DNA of 64,000 nt from Schizochytrium sp. TIO01. Its lineage: Eukaryota > Sar > Bigyra > Thraustochytrida > Thraustochytriidae. The stretch is taken from assembly GCA_004764695.1 (NCBI GenBank), contig SMSO01000005.1, positions 1,817,501 to 1,881,500 of the forward strand. Direction: 5' to 3'. A program made the position numbers and the translations under genes. Of this stretch, positions 52,717-62,731 are shown one piece after another. The notes beneath the pieces were generated by a model, which worked only from the letters and a program-made list of their open reading frames with translations, searched no databases and was not told the origin of the DNA. The first letter of the stretch is position 1, and each line of letters begins with the position of its first letter.

Positions 52717-54244
52717 TTATGCATCCTCCTGCGGAGCAGCAGTGGAAACAGAAGCAGAAACAGAGTGGGGAGGAGAGGACGAGAAAGCGAACGGATGGAT
52801 AGCATGAGCATTGTCAATATAAAGACCGTCGTCAGCCAGAACCAAAGTTGCATGGCACGTTGGCTCAGTTGCTTCTACCGCTGCAATTAGTGAATAGTGT
52901 GGAATGCACCGAGTGCAGTTATTCCATACATATTGGTGTCGCGTGAATCCACCTGTGTGATCATGGCCCGTAAATACGCCAGCTACCTCAGCATTTGTAG
53001 ACTCGAGAACAGTAAGAACTTCATCATAGTTCCAGGGAAGACACATGTATCGTGAAGCTGGCTGCGTGGCCATGGGGTGGAGAGGAATGTGACTAAAAAT
53101 CACCACCCGTTCCTTCGCTTCCTCGGCAGATGATAGCTCATTGCCTAGCCACCCCAGTTGAGTCTTACTGAGGGCACCATTGTATGGTACAAAACGCTTC
53201 ATTGCCCCAGCCAGACCTGTCTGAAAATTCACACCACTTTCCCACCACTTGTTTGGATTGTGCGCAGATAAGTATGCCTTTGACTCCTCCGTAGCGTCAG
53301 GACCAATCACAGTTTGCTCATAAGCATCGATAATGATGCAGCGCCAGCCCTCGCATGGCCTGAAGCTAAAATATGAGGTTGGACATTGCAAAGTCTCCTC
53401 AAGTTCCTTCTTACTCAAGTTATATAGGTCATGATTTCCAATGACATGATACACCTCTTCAATCTCCTTGAGCTCATCGCGCATTTTAGAAAATGCTGCG
53501 CGCTTATCTGCGGCAGCCGCATTCTTTCCATCTACCAAATCGCCAAGCTGCACTACTGTTCCAACGCCTTTTTCACGCCAATCTTTCGCGGCAGCACGAA
53601 GGATGAGCTGAGCTGCACGATAACGGCGGTGCTGTGTCCCCGAAAAGTCCGTCCCGTCATCTACATCCGCATACTGTACTTGCAATGTTATTTGAAAGCG
53701 TTGAACCCATGTGTTATTTGATCGCCTCCACAAGAAATTAGTAAAAATGTTCATGCGTATAATTATTGCTCCAATTGAGAAATGACCAGGTACAACGCAA
53801 TTCCCACAAAGCGCGAGGTAAGATGTTTATAAAAGGCCAAAATTAGCCCGCAGCCAGCACGAAGTGCACGTGGCATATTTGAAGTGCGCCAATAGAAGGC
53901 ATCATTCAAAAAAATATCAGTCAGGCAACAACGACCAGTTACATAAGTAAAGAAGCATAGTTTGTCAGTAAGTTGTGCGCTCGTCGCCCAGGGGTTTAAC
54001 CAATCTATCTAACAGAGCCTAGGCGAGTCTCGCCAAGCCGCACTCTTCGGCTTTGCTGTCCCTGCTCAATCTAAGACATTTATAAGGTAAAAAGACTGCA
54101 CCGCTCTTATGGCTATGAACACGACGATGCCTTCACTCTTAAACGCACCTGAACATCGGCAATAACGCCGATGCGGAAGCCCACCTTGCCAGCAGCTGCC
54201 TTAGCGCCCTGCAGCGCCATCGAAGGTCTCGCCGCAGCAGCCAT
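52717..54244 (-). CDS. ADPRM: Mn-dependent ADP-ribose/CDP-alcohol diphosphatase, two exons
   Basis: A calcineurin-like metallophosphoesterase that splits ADP-ribose and CDP-alcohols. Exon 2 (52717-53673) encodes YADVDDGTDFSGT, GDLVDGKN, GNHDLYN, FSHIPLHP and FTGHDHTGG, covering most metal ligands, but lacks the first ligand motif. Exon 1 was found by eye at 54149-54244: ATG, 32 codons, ending FRIGVIADVQ, then CAG|GTGCGT. The acceptor is GTACAG|TAT at 53674. Splicing joins ADVQ directly to YADVDDG, the invariant first motif of the family, in phase 0. The intron is 475 nt and the protein 350 residues. The unspliced frame (ATG at 53754) reads QVQYAD and would lose the metal-binding Asp, so it is a false start. 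The C-terminal tail is Ser/Ala-rich. Confidence 0.93.
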
Positions 54245-57070
54245 AATGCACGCGCTCACTACGATTCCTGTTTGGAGATGAAGATGATGTTTTCAAGAAG
54301 AAGAGTGAGCAAGGAAGGTGAGTCTGTAGCTGAGGAGGAGGAGTCTTACAGATTGCAATAATGAGTCGTATTGCTAATCCTGCTTACCACACCTGCTACT
54401 AGCAACTACCAGCTGCTAGTATTGCTAATAGTTAGTTACCTAGGGCGTACAAACAGATAGTACTTAGGCGTCTCCCTCTTGCCTTAATTAGAAGGCCTAA
54501 CTCACTCTCACTGGTCAAAGGCTATCTGTGATATCTTCTTATTCAGGCAAAAACCCGAGTCAAAGCATATTACTATGTCAGAGGCTATCGTTTCTCTGGG
54601 GTAAAACCCTCAAGCACACATGTCAACACAAAGTTTTACTCCAAGTCATCCACCAACTATTTTTATTTCTAAAGCATGTCAATTAAAAGGATAACATCAG
54701 AAGCTCTTCAAGTTACCGGAAAACAGCAACACGAGTCCATAACAACACAATATAAGCAGAAGTAAAAGGAGTGATTAGAGTAGCATGTGTCTTAACGTCG
54801 TGCATATGCTCACAGGTACCTAGGAAGTCTTAGTAGATAGATTATACACTTTGATGCATGGACGCACCTACCATTTTAAGCATATAGAGAGCTTACAGGG
54901 AGTCACAGTGAAGGTCACAGTTTCTTGTGAAGGAATTGGGTGGTTTTTAGATGATCATGCAACTCTAATGAGCGTTTTTAGTTGATTTTTAGAGGCGTTT
55001 TGGAGTCCCAGAAAGTCATCCCAGCTCATAAGAAGAAACTTAACTTTTAAAACAAAAGCTCTGAAGGTACTCTCCTAAAACAGCTCGTTACCCTACATGT
55101 GGGTGCTCCTCATGTTTGGAATATTGAACTTCAAATGTCTGACTTTCGTATGTCCATGACCTCGGAGGAATCGTATTAGTACTTTGCAATGTAGTTAATG
55201 GGTCGACATGACATTTGCGTATCAATAACATCAGCAAGCGTCTAAAAAGGTCAAACGCAAAGAGATCCGCATGATTGGCAGACAACATTGAGGTTCTACC
55301 CATTGATGGATCAGCCGATTTCAACTTTAATTCGATCTCATTTTTTGTAATCTATGGTGCTGAAAAGGAATAAATTGATTCAATCGAAGACGAGTTGGGG
55401 GTGACCTGAACATCTAATCATCCACGTTTCATGCGTTTGTTGTCACTACACATATTTGCTTCGCAAGCATGCGGACACCGGGCTTCACTTTTGGAGAAGC
55501 GAGAGTTCAACGAAAACAAACAGCTTCAAGTTGAAGAGCCTCAGTTTATATTGATCTACTGTTGCTGTATTAAGCATTGTCATGACATCATATGGTGTGG
55601 TTCAAAGAAGGACCTTTTGGAGGGAGATGAAGACTCTTTCAATTTTCTTGACCCAGATGATGCACCGCCACCGCCAGCTTCTGTGAACATCATGGGCAGC
55701 TTGATCAAGAGCCTTTTGCTGCCTTCTTATCTACTGCTGGCACAAGTGAGGATGCAAGCCCAGGAATCCTGAACTATGGAAGCAAGCCACAGGCCCAGAC
55801 CCCTGGCTAGCGACAGTAGGTATCCCTCCTTACACTATTCAAGTCGTTTCTAAGCTTGCAAGCCAAGCAGTCCTCTGATCCTTCTAGCAACAGTTGTGCG
55901 TCCGAATGGCCAGTAAAGAGGGGGGACATTTTCCTAAACTTGGTCCCACGAGGGTCATTTTATAGAATTTTTATTTTTTTTAATTTATGGAAAGTTAGTT
56001 TATAGTGTGATATTTGAAAAGGTTTTGTCTTGGTAGAGGCATCTTCGACACCTTTTATTGATTTTAATTTCAATTCTTTTTTCACGGTGCTGTTTGAAAG
56101 AGTAAATACAAAATTAAGTCCATCAAAGGATTAGTACTATGACGCAGTTAGCAGCTTGCGGTTCTCATCGCTCCTTAATATGGACCTCTCCTCTCACAAT
56201 CATAGTAGCGGAAGCAGTCGAGAAGAACGAGAACAACTTGAACCTGAACAAGTGTTGCCTAGATTTGTACCTAGGTAGGCAAGTTGTTCATATCGGCATT
56301 GAAAGACAGGCAAGAAGCATACCTGGGGCTGTCAGAATAGTGTTTGCATAGGAGCTACCCTAGTAATAGTAGTAAGGAGGTTCAGGTTCTCTCGACTGCC
56401 TTCTTTTTCTTTTGCTCTGTTGTATCCAGGTACTTAGGCACTACTTAACAGTTATTAGACTGAGTAATGGGGATCAAATTTCTTTTTAAAACGTTTTTTG
56501 TTCTATGAAAGTTTGAGAAAGCGAGGCGCAGAAAGACAACTAATTGGCTTCGCCAGTTCACGGAAACGGCTCGTACTGGAGACGCGTGGACGCTGGGCTT
56601 GCAGCGGGAGAGACAACCTGAAAAGTCTGAAAGTCAGGTATTATTTAAAAGCTGGGAAGGCTGGGTTTCTGTGATTTGCTGCTGTTCCATAAAAGAACGT
56701 GAAGTAGCGGCGCGTTCTAAGATCGGTGAGGATCGGTGCATCCGAGCACAAGCGTAAGACCCTCCCAGCTAGCGGCTCAGCGCACTGTTATCGCCTGTGT
56801 GGAGTGCAGACACTTAAGAAGACATAGTAGCGGGTCTTTCTATCACGCGCTGGCAGCAATAGGAGTCAAGAAGGGTGTTTTGTTGCTTTGCTACTGTTGT
56901 TGCTTTTGGGAAAGTAGTTGGACGGGATCCAGTAAAATTTGACGAGGTAGGGAGTTCTGGGCTCGCCCTCAGGCCGGAGAACTCCTCAACAAATACCCAA
57001 AGTCTTGAACATCCCAAATTGGAATCTGGTGCATGCGGCCAGTACCTAAACGCGTGGCTGCGCAACAAGT
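54245..57070. other. Divergent intergenic region
   Basis: 2.8 kb between ADPRM exon 1 (-) and the multi-TM gene (+), with both promoters. Apart from the coding-like remnant at 55600-55810, no gene is supported. The stretch 56875-57087 is open in another frame and abuts the multi-TM ATG, but has no motif. Confidence 0.5.
55600..55810 (+). pseudogene. Coding-like remnant in two frames
   Basis: A plus-strand frame gives an acidic then proline-rich stretch (EGDEDSFNFLDPDDAPPPP) up to about 55690. From there a different frame continues as GQLDQEPFAAFLSTAGTSED and reaches a stop at 55808-55810. The switch corresponds to one missing base (or two extra). Both pieces look like genuine low-complexity protein. 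No upstream coding body is recognised, so this is probably a decayed gene tail or part of an unrecognised spliced gene. Confidence 0.3.
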
Positions 57071-60000
57071 ATGATCTCGCTTGTTGATAAACACCGCGAG
57101 GGTGGGCTCTGGTTACGGATGGGCCAGGACCTTGGTGTAGATGGCTATGGGTGTTTCATGTTCTTGGCTAGACTCCTTCTTCATGCAATGTTAGTGGGTA
57201 CCTTGTTCATCTTGGCCCTTGCCTCAGACGGCACTAGTTTACCATGGGCTGTGATCTTTGTGCCACTGCTTGCAGTGATCTTTGTAACGCTTGTTTGGCT
57301 TGTGTCTGACCTTTTATGCAAAGCCCCTGATTTAGAGGAAAGGGCTATATTTCTTCGTGGATTTATAGTGTTCTTGTTACTCATTTGTCTTGCAGCTGCT
57401 ACCATGGCAAGCCTGCTAGCACGAGGAATAGAGCTCGTGAGTGACTCCGAAAATGTATTTGAGAACTATCCAACTGTGAATCTCACCACCGGAGCCTTCG
57501 AACGTGCATGGACCCACACCTCCTCATCGAAGTTTGGTGACTCTACTGCATACCTTCAGCTCGCAGAAGGTAGCCCTTTTGAGGTGGATGGAGGGCAATC
57601 AAAACGATGGCTCGGTCTTAACTTTAGCAGCCCCAACGTACGCAGGGTCTACGACCCAGCTACAATATATGAGCACTGTTATGCAGAGACTACAGATGGA
57701 ATCGATGAACTATGTGAAGGTGGTGAAGGGTCAATTGAAGTAGAATCTAATACTGTGACACGTTCAAGTACCGGAATTTACTCTGGTCAAACACGATACT
57801 GCAACATTGCAGACTTAAACAATGATGGGCTAAATCAAACCTGTCGTGCTGGTGCATCTGGCCAATGCAAGTTATACGTCCGTCCTGAGACTGCAATGGA
57901 TTCAAAATCAGCGCGCGAGACTGCGTATGATATTCTCTACGGAATAGAGAGCTCGGGAACAGGCGCATTATGTTCAAATGGCTGCAAATATTATGGTGAT
58001 GGGGAATGTGACGATGGTGGGTGGTCTTCCATGTATAGCGTATGTTCCTATGGCACTGACTGTACAGATTGTGGTAAGCGATCTTGGAATATGAAGGGAT
58101 TTGTTTCCAGCATCTATTATCCTTCATGTGGTTATTTTACAGACTCGGTAGCTGCTACTGGAATCGAAGGAGGTTTTCCGCAACGCTTTCACGCTCCTTG
58201 GCTGAGAGGTGAACGTGCTGTGTGCCAGCAAAAATGTAACAGTCAGCAATTAATAGAGATTTACAGTAGCTGTGGTGACGACCTCGATTCGAAGACAAGT
58301 TGCCTTACGCCTTATGGCACTGCGCATGCGTATTACAACGCAACACAAGACGAGGGAAATTCAAACAGCCTTGGCTGGTGCTGTAATGATTGGGAAAGTG
58401 AAGACTCGTCTAGCAAGGCTATTGGCATTGAAGCTGTTCAGTGGACTAGTCACAAAGAATCAGACACGGTAGAAGAGTGTATTCAGGCCTGCCTTGTACA
58501 ATATTATTATGACCAGGCGGCTTGCAGTCTAATTCAATATAATGAAGATACTGGTCAGTGTGAGCGCGTCCTTTTTCGCGGTGATAGGCTTTGTTCATAT
58601 AACTCAAGCTATGGAACTGATTGCAGCAGAAATCTTGACTTTGTTAATGCTGATTTTGGACAGACTTCGGGATTACCCGAACCGACGTCAATTCTAACAA
58701 CGTTTGGTCAGAAAACGGAAGACCCATGGAACACAGTCCATGTTGCTCCAAAACAGGGTGCATGGACCCAGCGTGAGAGCTCTTGGACACTCCATATTGT
58801 CATGACGCAGGGTTTTGCAGGGAGTGCTCCTGATTCTATCACAGTCAACTCAGGAATGATTGTGATTTTAGCACCATTCCTTTGTATTCCTCTAATTCTT
58901 GGCATGCTCACACTCTGTGTCTGTTGTTCTCCGTTAAATTGTTTGCCTGATGTGCGCATCACTGATGAAGACATCTGCGGTTGGGACTATCTCGTTTTTA
59001 AGGGCCCTGCGTATATGAACGCACAAATTCACAATTTCAGGTTGCTTCTTCTTGCCTTTGCAATCGCAGCAGCTTCCGTGTACCTATTCTTTTGCAAAGC
59101 CTTTTTGGATAACGCGCCATCCTGGCCAGTTGTGTTCATTCCCTTTTGGATTGTCTGTGCTCTTGTTCTCGCGTCTACAGCGTCACTAATTCGAAGTGTC
59201 CACCTGATTTTTTCGACCTCTTGGACATCCACTCATCAACGAGCACGATTTGGCTTGCATTCTGGCAGCTATCAAGCAACTTCAGCGCGTGCCCGTATGT
59301 TATTGTATACGTTTTGGCTTTTCGCAACACTTTTAGTACCCGCCGTTGTTTCTCTGATTTTGCTCGTTGTTCGTCTAGGCGAAATTGAAAACTACAATGT
59401 TGCGCTTGCTGCTCAAAGCACGTCATCTTCTACCTCATCTCTTGCAGGAGCGGAGTCGGCTGGTATCACCATCAGTGCAGAAAGTACGGTCTATCCATTT
59501 TTCATTGGATTTACACTGAACTTACTTGGCTTTGTTGCCTACGCGAGCACTTTGATCATGCTTCGGCTGCACAGTTGGAGAATGAGCCGCCTCGAGTCAC
59601 TAGAGCTTAGCGTTCGTGCACAGCTTCGACACCACCGTGCACAAGAAATTGCACAATTGAAAATTAGGTTTTTGGATATGTCTCGAACTAGTGAGGAGCT
59701 AATAGAAATCCTCCAAATGTTTGTCTTTAAAGGACGTATCTGCGCAGTATCCCACGAAGAGGTCCGGGATCTTGGCCATGCAAAACTTGCGCTTCTGGAG
59801 GCGTCAGGACAGGTGTGTGAGGTTTGGACCCCGGCTGTTGCCAAGGAATTTGGTGAACTACTCAAGTATCTGTTATCTTCATCAGGAGATTGGACGATCC
59901 CATCGTCACCTTCCTCATCTGAAGCAAGTCAAGGAGCACGGATTCGTATGCGAGATCTCGGATACGGAGGCTGTTTTGGATGGTTTCCTCTATTGATCAT

Positions 60001-60370
60001 GCCTGGTGAAATTCAACGACGAATGTTGCTTGCGCTACAAAAGGATGATCGCTCCACAACCGCAGACGTTGCCTCATACGGTTTTGTCAAATTTCTTTCT
60101 ACAAAACGTCGTGTGGCGCATGCCTATAGTGCTCGCTTTGAAACGAATCAGCAACCAAACGAAAGTGATCTAATAGGTCCGGCTGCGGCGAGCTCGTTTG
60201 ACATAAGTTCGCCAGCGCCTGAGACAGAAAGTTCTCTCTCTCGCCCTCTCGGTGAAACTGGGCATGGAATTGATACAAATCAGCAAATTTCCCTTGAAAC
60301 TTTAAGCTGGGAAGATAACCAAGAGGAAGAAGACCAAGATGCAAACTATCTTCGCCTTGCTGTTGTTTAA
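57071..60370 (+). CDS. Large multi-pass membrane protein with LNR-like and PAN/Apple-like Cys-rich ectodomain
   Basis: 1,099 residues, intronless. N-terminal membrane segments at about 28-50, 58-80 and 93-117. A large Cys-rich region (120-590) follows, then five more at about 595-618, 655-677, 685-705, near 745 and near 810. The ectodomain contains an LNR-like cassette CSNGCKYYGDGECDDGG to GTDCTDCG (301-335), known from Notch-type and many protist surface proteins, and a PAN/Apple-like stretch ECIQACLVQYY..CSLIQYN (469-490), plus several N-glycosylation sites. The segments WAVIFVPLLAVIFVTLVWL and WPVVFIPFWIVC recall the TMEM185-type W-x-V-F-x-P repeat. The cytosolic C-terminus (~830-1099) is helical, then Ser/Glu-rich. 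A receptor, adhesion protein or channel-like scaffold is possible. No family assigns a function. Confidence 0.85.
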   Translation: MISLVDKHREGGLWLRMGQDLGVDGYGCFMFLARLLLHAMLVGTLFILALASDGTSLPWAVIFVPLLAVIFVTLVWLVSDLLCKAPDLEERAIFLRGFIVFLLLICLAAATMASLLARGIELVSDSENVFENYPTVNLTTGAFERAWTHTSSSKFGDSTAYLQLAEGSPFEVDGGQSKRWLGLNFSSPNVRRVYDPATIYEHCYAETTDGIDELCEGGEGSIEVESNTVTRSSTGIYSGQTRYCNIADLNNDGLNQTCRAGASGQCKLYVRPETAMDSKSARETAYDILYGIESSGTGALCSNGCKYYGDGECDDGGWSSMYSVCSYGTDCTDCGKRSWNMKGFVSSIYYPSCGYFTDSVAATGIEGGFPQRFHAPWLRGERAVCQQKCNSQQLIEIYSSCGDDLDSKTSCLTPYGTAHAYYNATQDEGNSNSLGWCCNDWESEDSSSKAIGIEAVQWTSHKESDTVEECIQACLVQYYYDQAACSLIQYNEDTGQCERVLFRGDRLCSYNSSYGTDCSRNLDFVNADFGQTSGLPEPTSILTTFGQKTEDPWNTVHVAPKQGAWTQRESSWTLHIVMTQGFAGSAPDSITVNSGMIVILAPFLCIPLILGMLTLCVCCSPLNCLPDVRITDEDICGWDYLVFKGPAYMNAQIHNFRLLLLAFAIAAASVYLFFCKAFLDNAPSWPVVFIPFWIVCALVLASTASLIRSVHLIFSTSWTSTHQRARFGLHSGSYQATSARARMLLYTFWLFATLLVPAVVSLILLVVRLGEIENYNVALAAQSTSSSTSSLAGAESAGITISAESTVYPFFIGFTLNLLGFVAYASTLIMLRLHSWRMSRLESLELSVRAQLRHHRAQEIAQLKIRFLDMSRTSEELIEILQMFVFKGRICAVSHEEVRDLGHAKLALLEASGQVCEVWTPAVAKEFGELLKYLLSSSGDWTIPSSPSSSEASQGARIRMRDLGYGGCFGWFPLLIMPGEIQRRMLLALQKDDRSTTADVASYGFVKFLSTKRRVAHAYSARFETNQQPNESDLIGPAAASSFDISSPAPETESSLSRPLGETGHGIDTNQQISLETLSWEDNQEEEDQDANYLRLAVV

Positions 60371-61195
60371 TAAATTCTCCTCTTTATCTATATATAAACG
60401 GTATTTACCCTTGTAGTAGTACCCCTTCTAGATTTCTTTTTTTCTGTTTTTCATCAATATTATAGCTTCTGTACTCTGGAACAATAACTATTGAACTTTT
60501 ATGAATATTGATGTATACGTATCTTTTTCGAGTTTAGTTTCCACATTTGAGACTAATGTACACCAGGGTATGCTACTACAACGGCAGATCAACATCCCTC
60601 ACTAAACCTACCTATTACTTCGGTTCTTTCTTTTCTCAGAGATCAATAGATTTAGTAGGTATGACCTTGCGAGATTGTAAAATGCATCATCAAATTTATG
60701 TCATTCACAAAGTGAGTTATAAATAGACAGAAAAAGACTACGTTATACACTTGAAAGAGGTGCTGAAGGATGAATCTATTCTTATAAGGAAGGTATAAGC
60801 AAGAGGCTTGATGATAGATTCATAGACTTTGACTCTTATAGTTAGCTGTCTGGTGTCCTTTGGAGTATACTGTTTCATATTTTAATTGGGATACTATGAT
60901 AAAGATATTCTGGACCGCACATAATTGAGGAGGTAAGGTTGACTTGTATCTTAAACATCAAATTAGGTTTCGTGATACTTCTTCTAGCGAACAAGTATGG
61001 GCAATTTTGGCTTCGGGGTCCTTTTTTTTCGCAAACACGCATCTGATGATTTAGCCAATCCTATTTTCTTAGGACTTACAACACCATGCCCCTTCAATTA
61101 ATCAAAGAAATTGTTTTTTTTGTTTTTTTTTGTTTTTTTCCGATAACATTTTATGCTCGAAAGATAGTTTTCATGCAGCAGTATAAACAAGCAAA
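60371..61195. other. Convergent intergenic region
   Basis: 825 bp of AT-rich DNA with T-runs near 61110-61140 between two stop codons. No gene. Confidence 0.6.
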
Positions 61196-62731
61196 TTATA
61201 TCCATTGACGATACTCACACGTACCACTTTCAGGGTTTAAATAGTTTTCAAAGGGCCGGTCAAGTGAGATATATGGTGGTAAAGCACCTGCAGAAGCAGT
61301 GATCAATAAATGTAAAAGCCTGGTAACAGTTGAAGAGGCGGTGCCGAGAAGAAGATCAGCGTTCGACAGAAACAGAAGATCAGCCAAAAAAGTATAGGTT
61401 ATTGCATTCTTCTCATGCATTGACCACTTGCGATTCTCTATAAAAGTTTGTTGTTCGCTTGAAAACTGCGAGGGAGGTGGTTTGAAGAGATCTCGAGCAT
61501 ATGGCAAGAATACAAATCGCCATCCTGTACGTTGAGCCAAATCAGGAAGCTTGTCAACGAAAGACTGGTCGTCAGTTGCTACACGGATTTCGCAAGTGCC
61601 GTATCGAGCCTGCAACCGCTTTAGGTGCGTCATATAGAGGGATGTCTCAAAGCAAGGCCGTGCGCCACCACTCCACCCCCTCTCTGACTTCCACTGGATG
61701 CATGCGTCCCCACGACGAACATGCATAGCTATCGTACAACCATAGTTTGCAGAGGCATCTCCAACTACGGTTGCCTTGTCCAGGAGGCGTTCAACCTGCA
61801 TTTTAAGAGATCCAGCGAGATGGTGACGTAATATAGTATGGAGTGCGAGACCTTGTAGTAATGCGTAAAGTCCCACGCCTGCTCGATTGAAACGCGCAGC
61901 ATAAACCCAATTGTCCAAGGCGGCTTTGAATTCACCCGACGTTGTCCATGATGTCGTATTGAGTATAGCTTTAGACCTGCAGAAGTCTGCGTGAAACCAT
62001 CTATTAGGCTGCACCCTCTGCGGGAGCCACTGCCATTGAGAAACATCATTTTCAAGGTCAATCTGCAAACGAAGACCAGCAAAGAACTTCCCCGCACCGT
62101 GCAAAGGATCCAGTCCCGTAGCCAGCCGCAGAAGGGTGTGGTCCCAACGCAGCAAGGTCTTGCCAACCGTTCGTTCACAGAAAACGCTTGAGGATTCGGG
62201 TTCATAACAATCCTCAGGGCTTAAAGTACCCCATGACGTGGCTGGTATACTTGATGCTGGCAAAGAGCACAACCATTCATCAAACCGTTCAAGCACTTTC
62301 TGCATTACAGCACGGGCTTGCAGGCCTTTTTCTAAGCTATGGTTATTCGCAAAAGATAGAGGAAGGTAGTCCACTTCAGAGCTGATATCCTCTGAACATA
62401 CCCCCATGCTCATAAAGCACCCCGAGCAACGAAGATAGCTTGTATTGATATACCTCACCAAGGTTGCATCACTGAGAGCAGTGTCACGTTGTTTTGGAGA
62501 CTCTTTTTCTGCTGCATTTGAAGACGAAACAAAAGAGCGTTGATCATTTCCAGTGCCAAAGACAACTGCCGATGCTGACACTTTCTGAAAACCTTTATCG
62601 AGGCCTATAGAGTCAAATGCTGTGCCACTCCAACTAGTTGTGAGTTCTGTCCTCTCAACGTTAGAGAAGAGCAGGCTACAGGCGACCATAAGCAGAAGCA
62701 TCACAGCAATACTTTGACTCCTCCATCCCAT
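61196..62731 (-). CDS. GT23 (alpha-1,6-fucosyltransferase-like) type II Golgi glycosyltransferase
   Basis: A 511-residue type II membrane protein: a short cytosolic tail, an anchor (IAVMLLLMVACSLLF, about 8-22), a stem to ~90 and a luminal catalytic domain. FUT8-type motifs are visible: MHVRRGDACIQW (about 336-347), the donor-site RVATDD, and LADLLFLSNADLLLGTASSTVTRL near the C-terminus, equivalent to the FUT8 FLSQAD..TFSS stretch. It should transfer fucose or a related sugar from a GDP-sugar to glycans in the Golgi. There is no SH3 domain after the catalytic part, unlike animal FUT8. Eight or more Cys fit a luminal fold. The frame begins upstream at a GTG (62755); the ATG at 62731 is chosen because it directly precedes the anchor. 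Acceptor unknown. Confidence 0.87.
   Translation of the reverse strand: MGWRSQSIAVMLLLMVACSLLFSNVERTELTTSWSGTAFDSIGLDKGFQKVSASAVVFGTGNDQRSFVSSSNAAEKESPKQRDTALSDATLVRYINTSYLRCSGCFMSMGVCSEDISSEVDYLPLSFANNHSLEKGLQARAVMQKVLERFDEWLCSLPASSIPATSWGTLSPEDCYEPESSSVFCERTVGKTLLRWDHTLLRLATGLDPLHGAGKFFAGLRLQIDLENDVSQWQWLPQRVQPNRWFHADFCRSKAILNTTSWTTSGEFKAALDNWVYAARFNRAGVGLYALLQGLALHTILRHHLAGSLKMQVERLLDKATVVGDASANYGCTIAMHVRRGDACIQWKSERGWSGGARPCFETSLYMTHLKRLQARYGTCEIRVATDDQSFVDKLPDLAQRTGWRFVFLPYARDLFKPPPSQFSSEQQTFIENRKWSMHEKNAITYTFLADLLFLSNADLLLGTASSTVTRLLHLLITASAGALPPYISLDRPFENYLNPESGTCEYRQWI

Noticed and set aside
53674-53754. N-terminal 27 codons of the unspliced ADPRM frame
   Set aside because: They replace the invariant ADVQ with LQVQ and are intronic once exon 1 is recognised.
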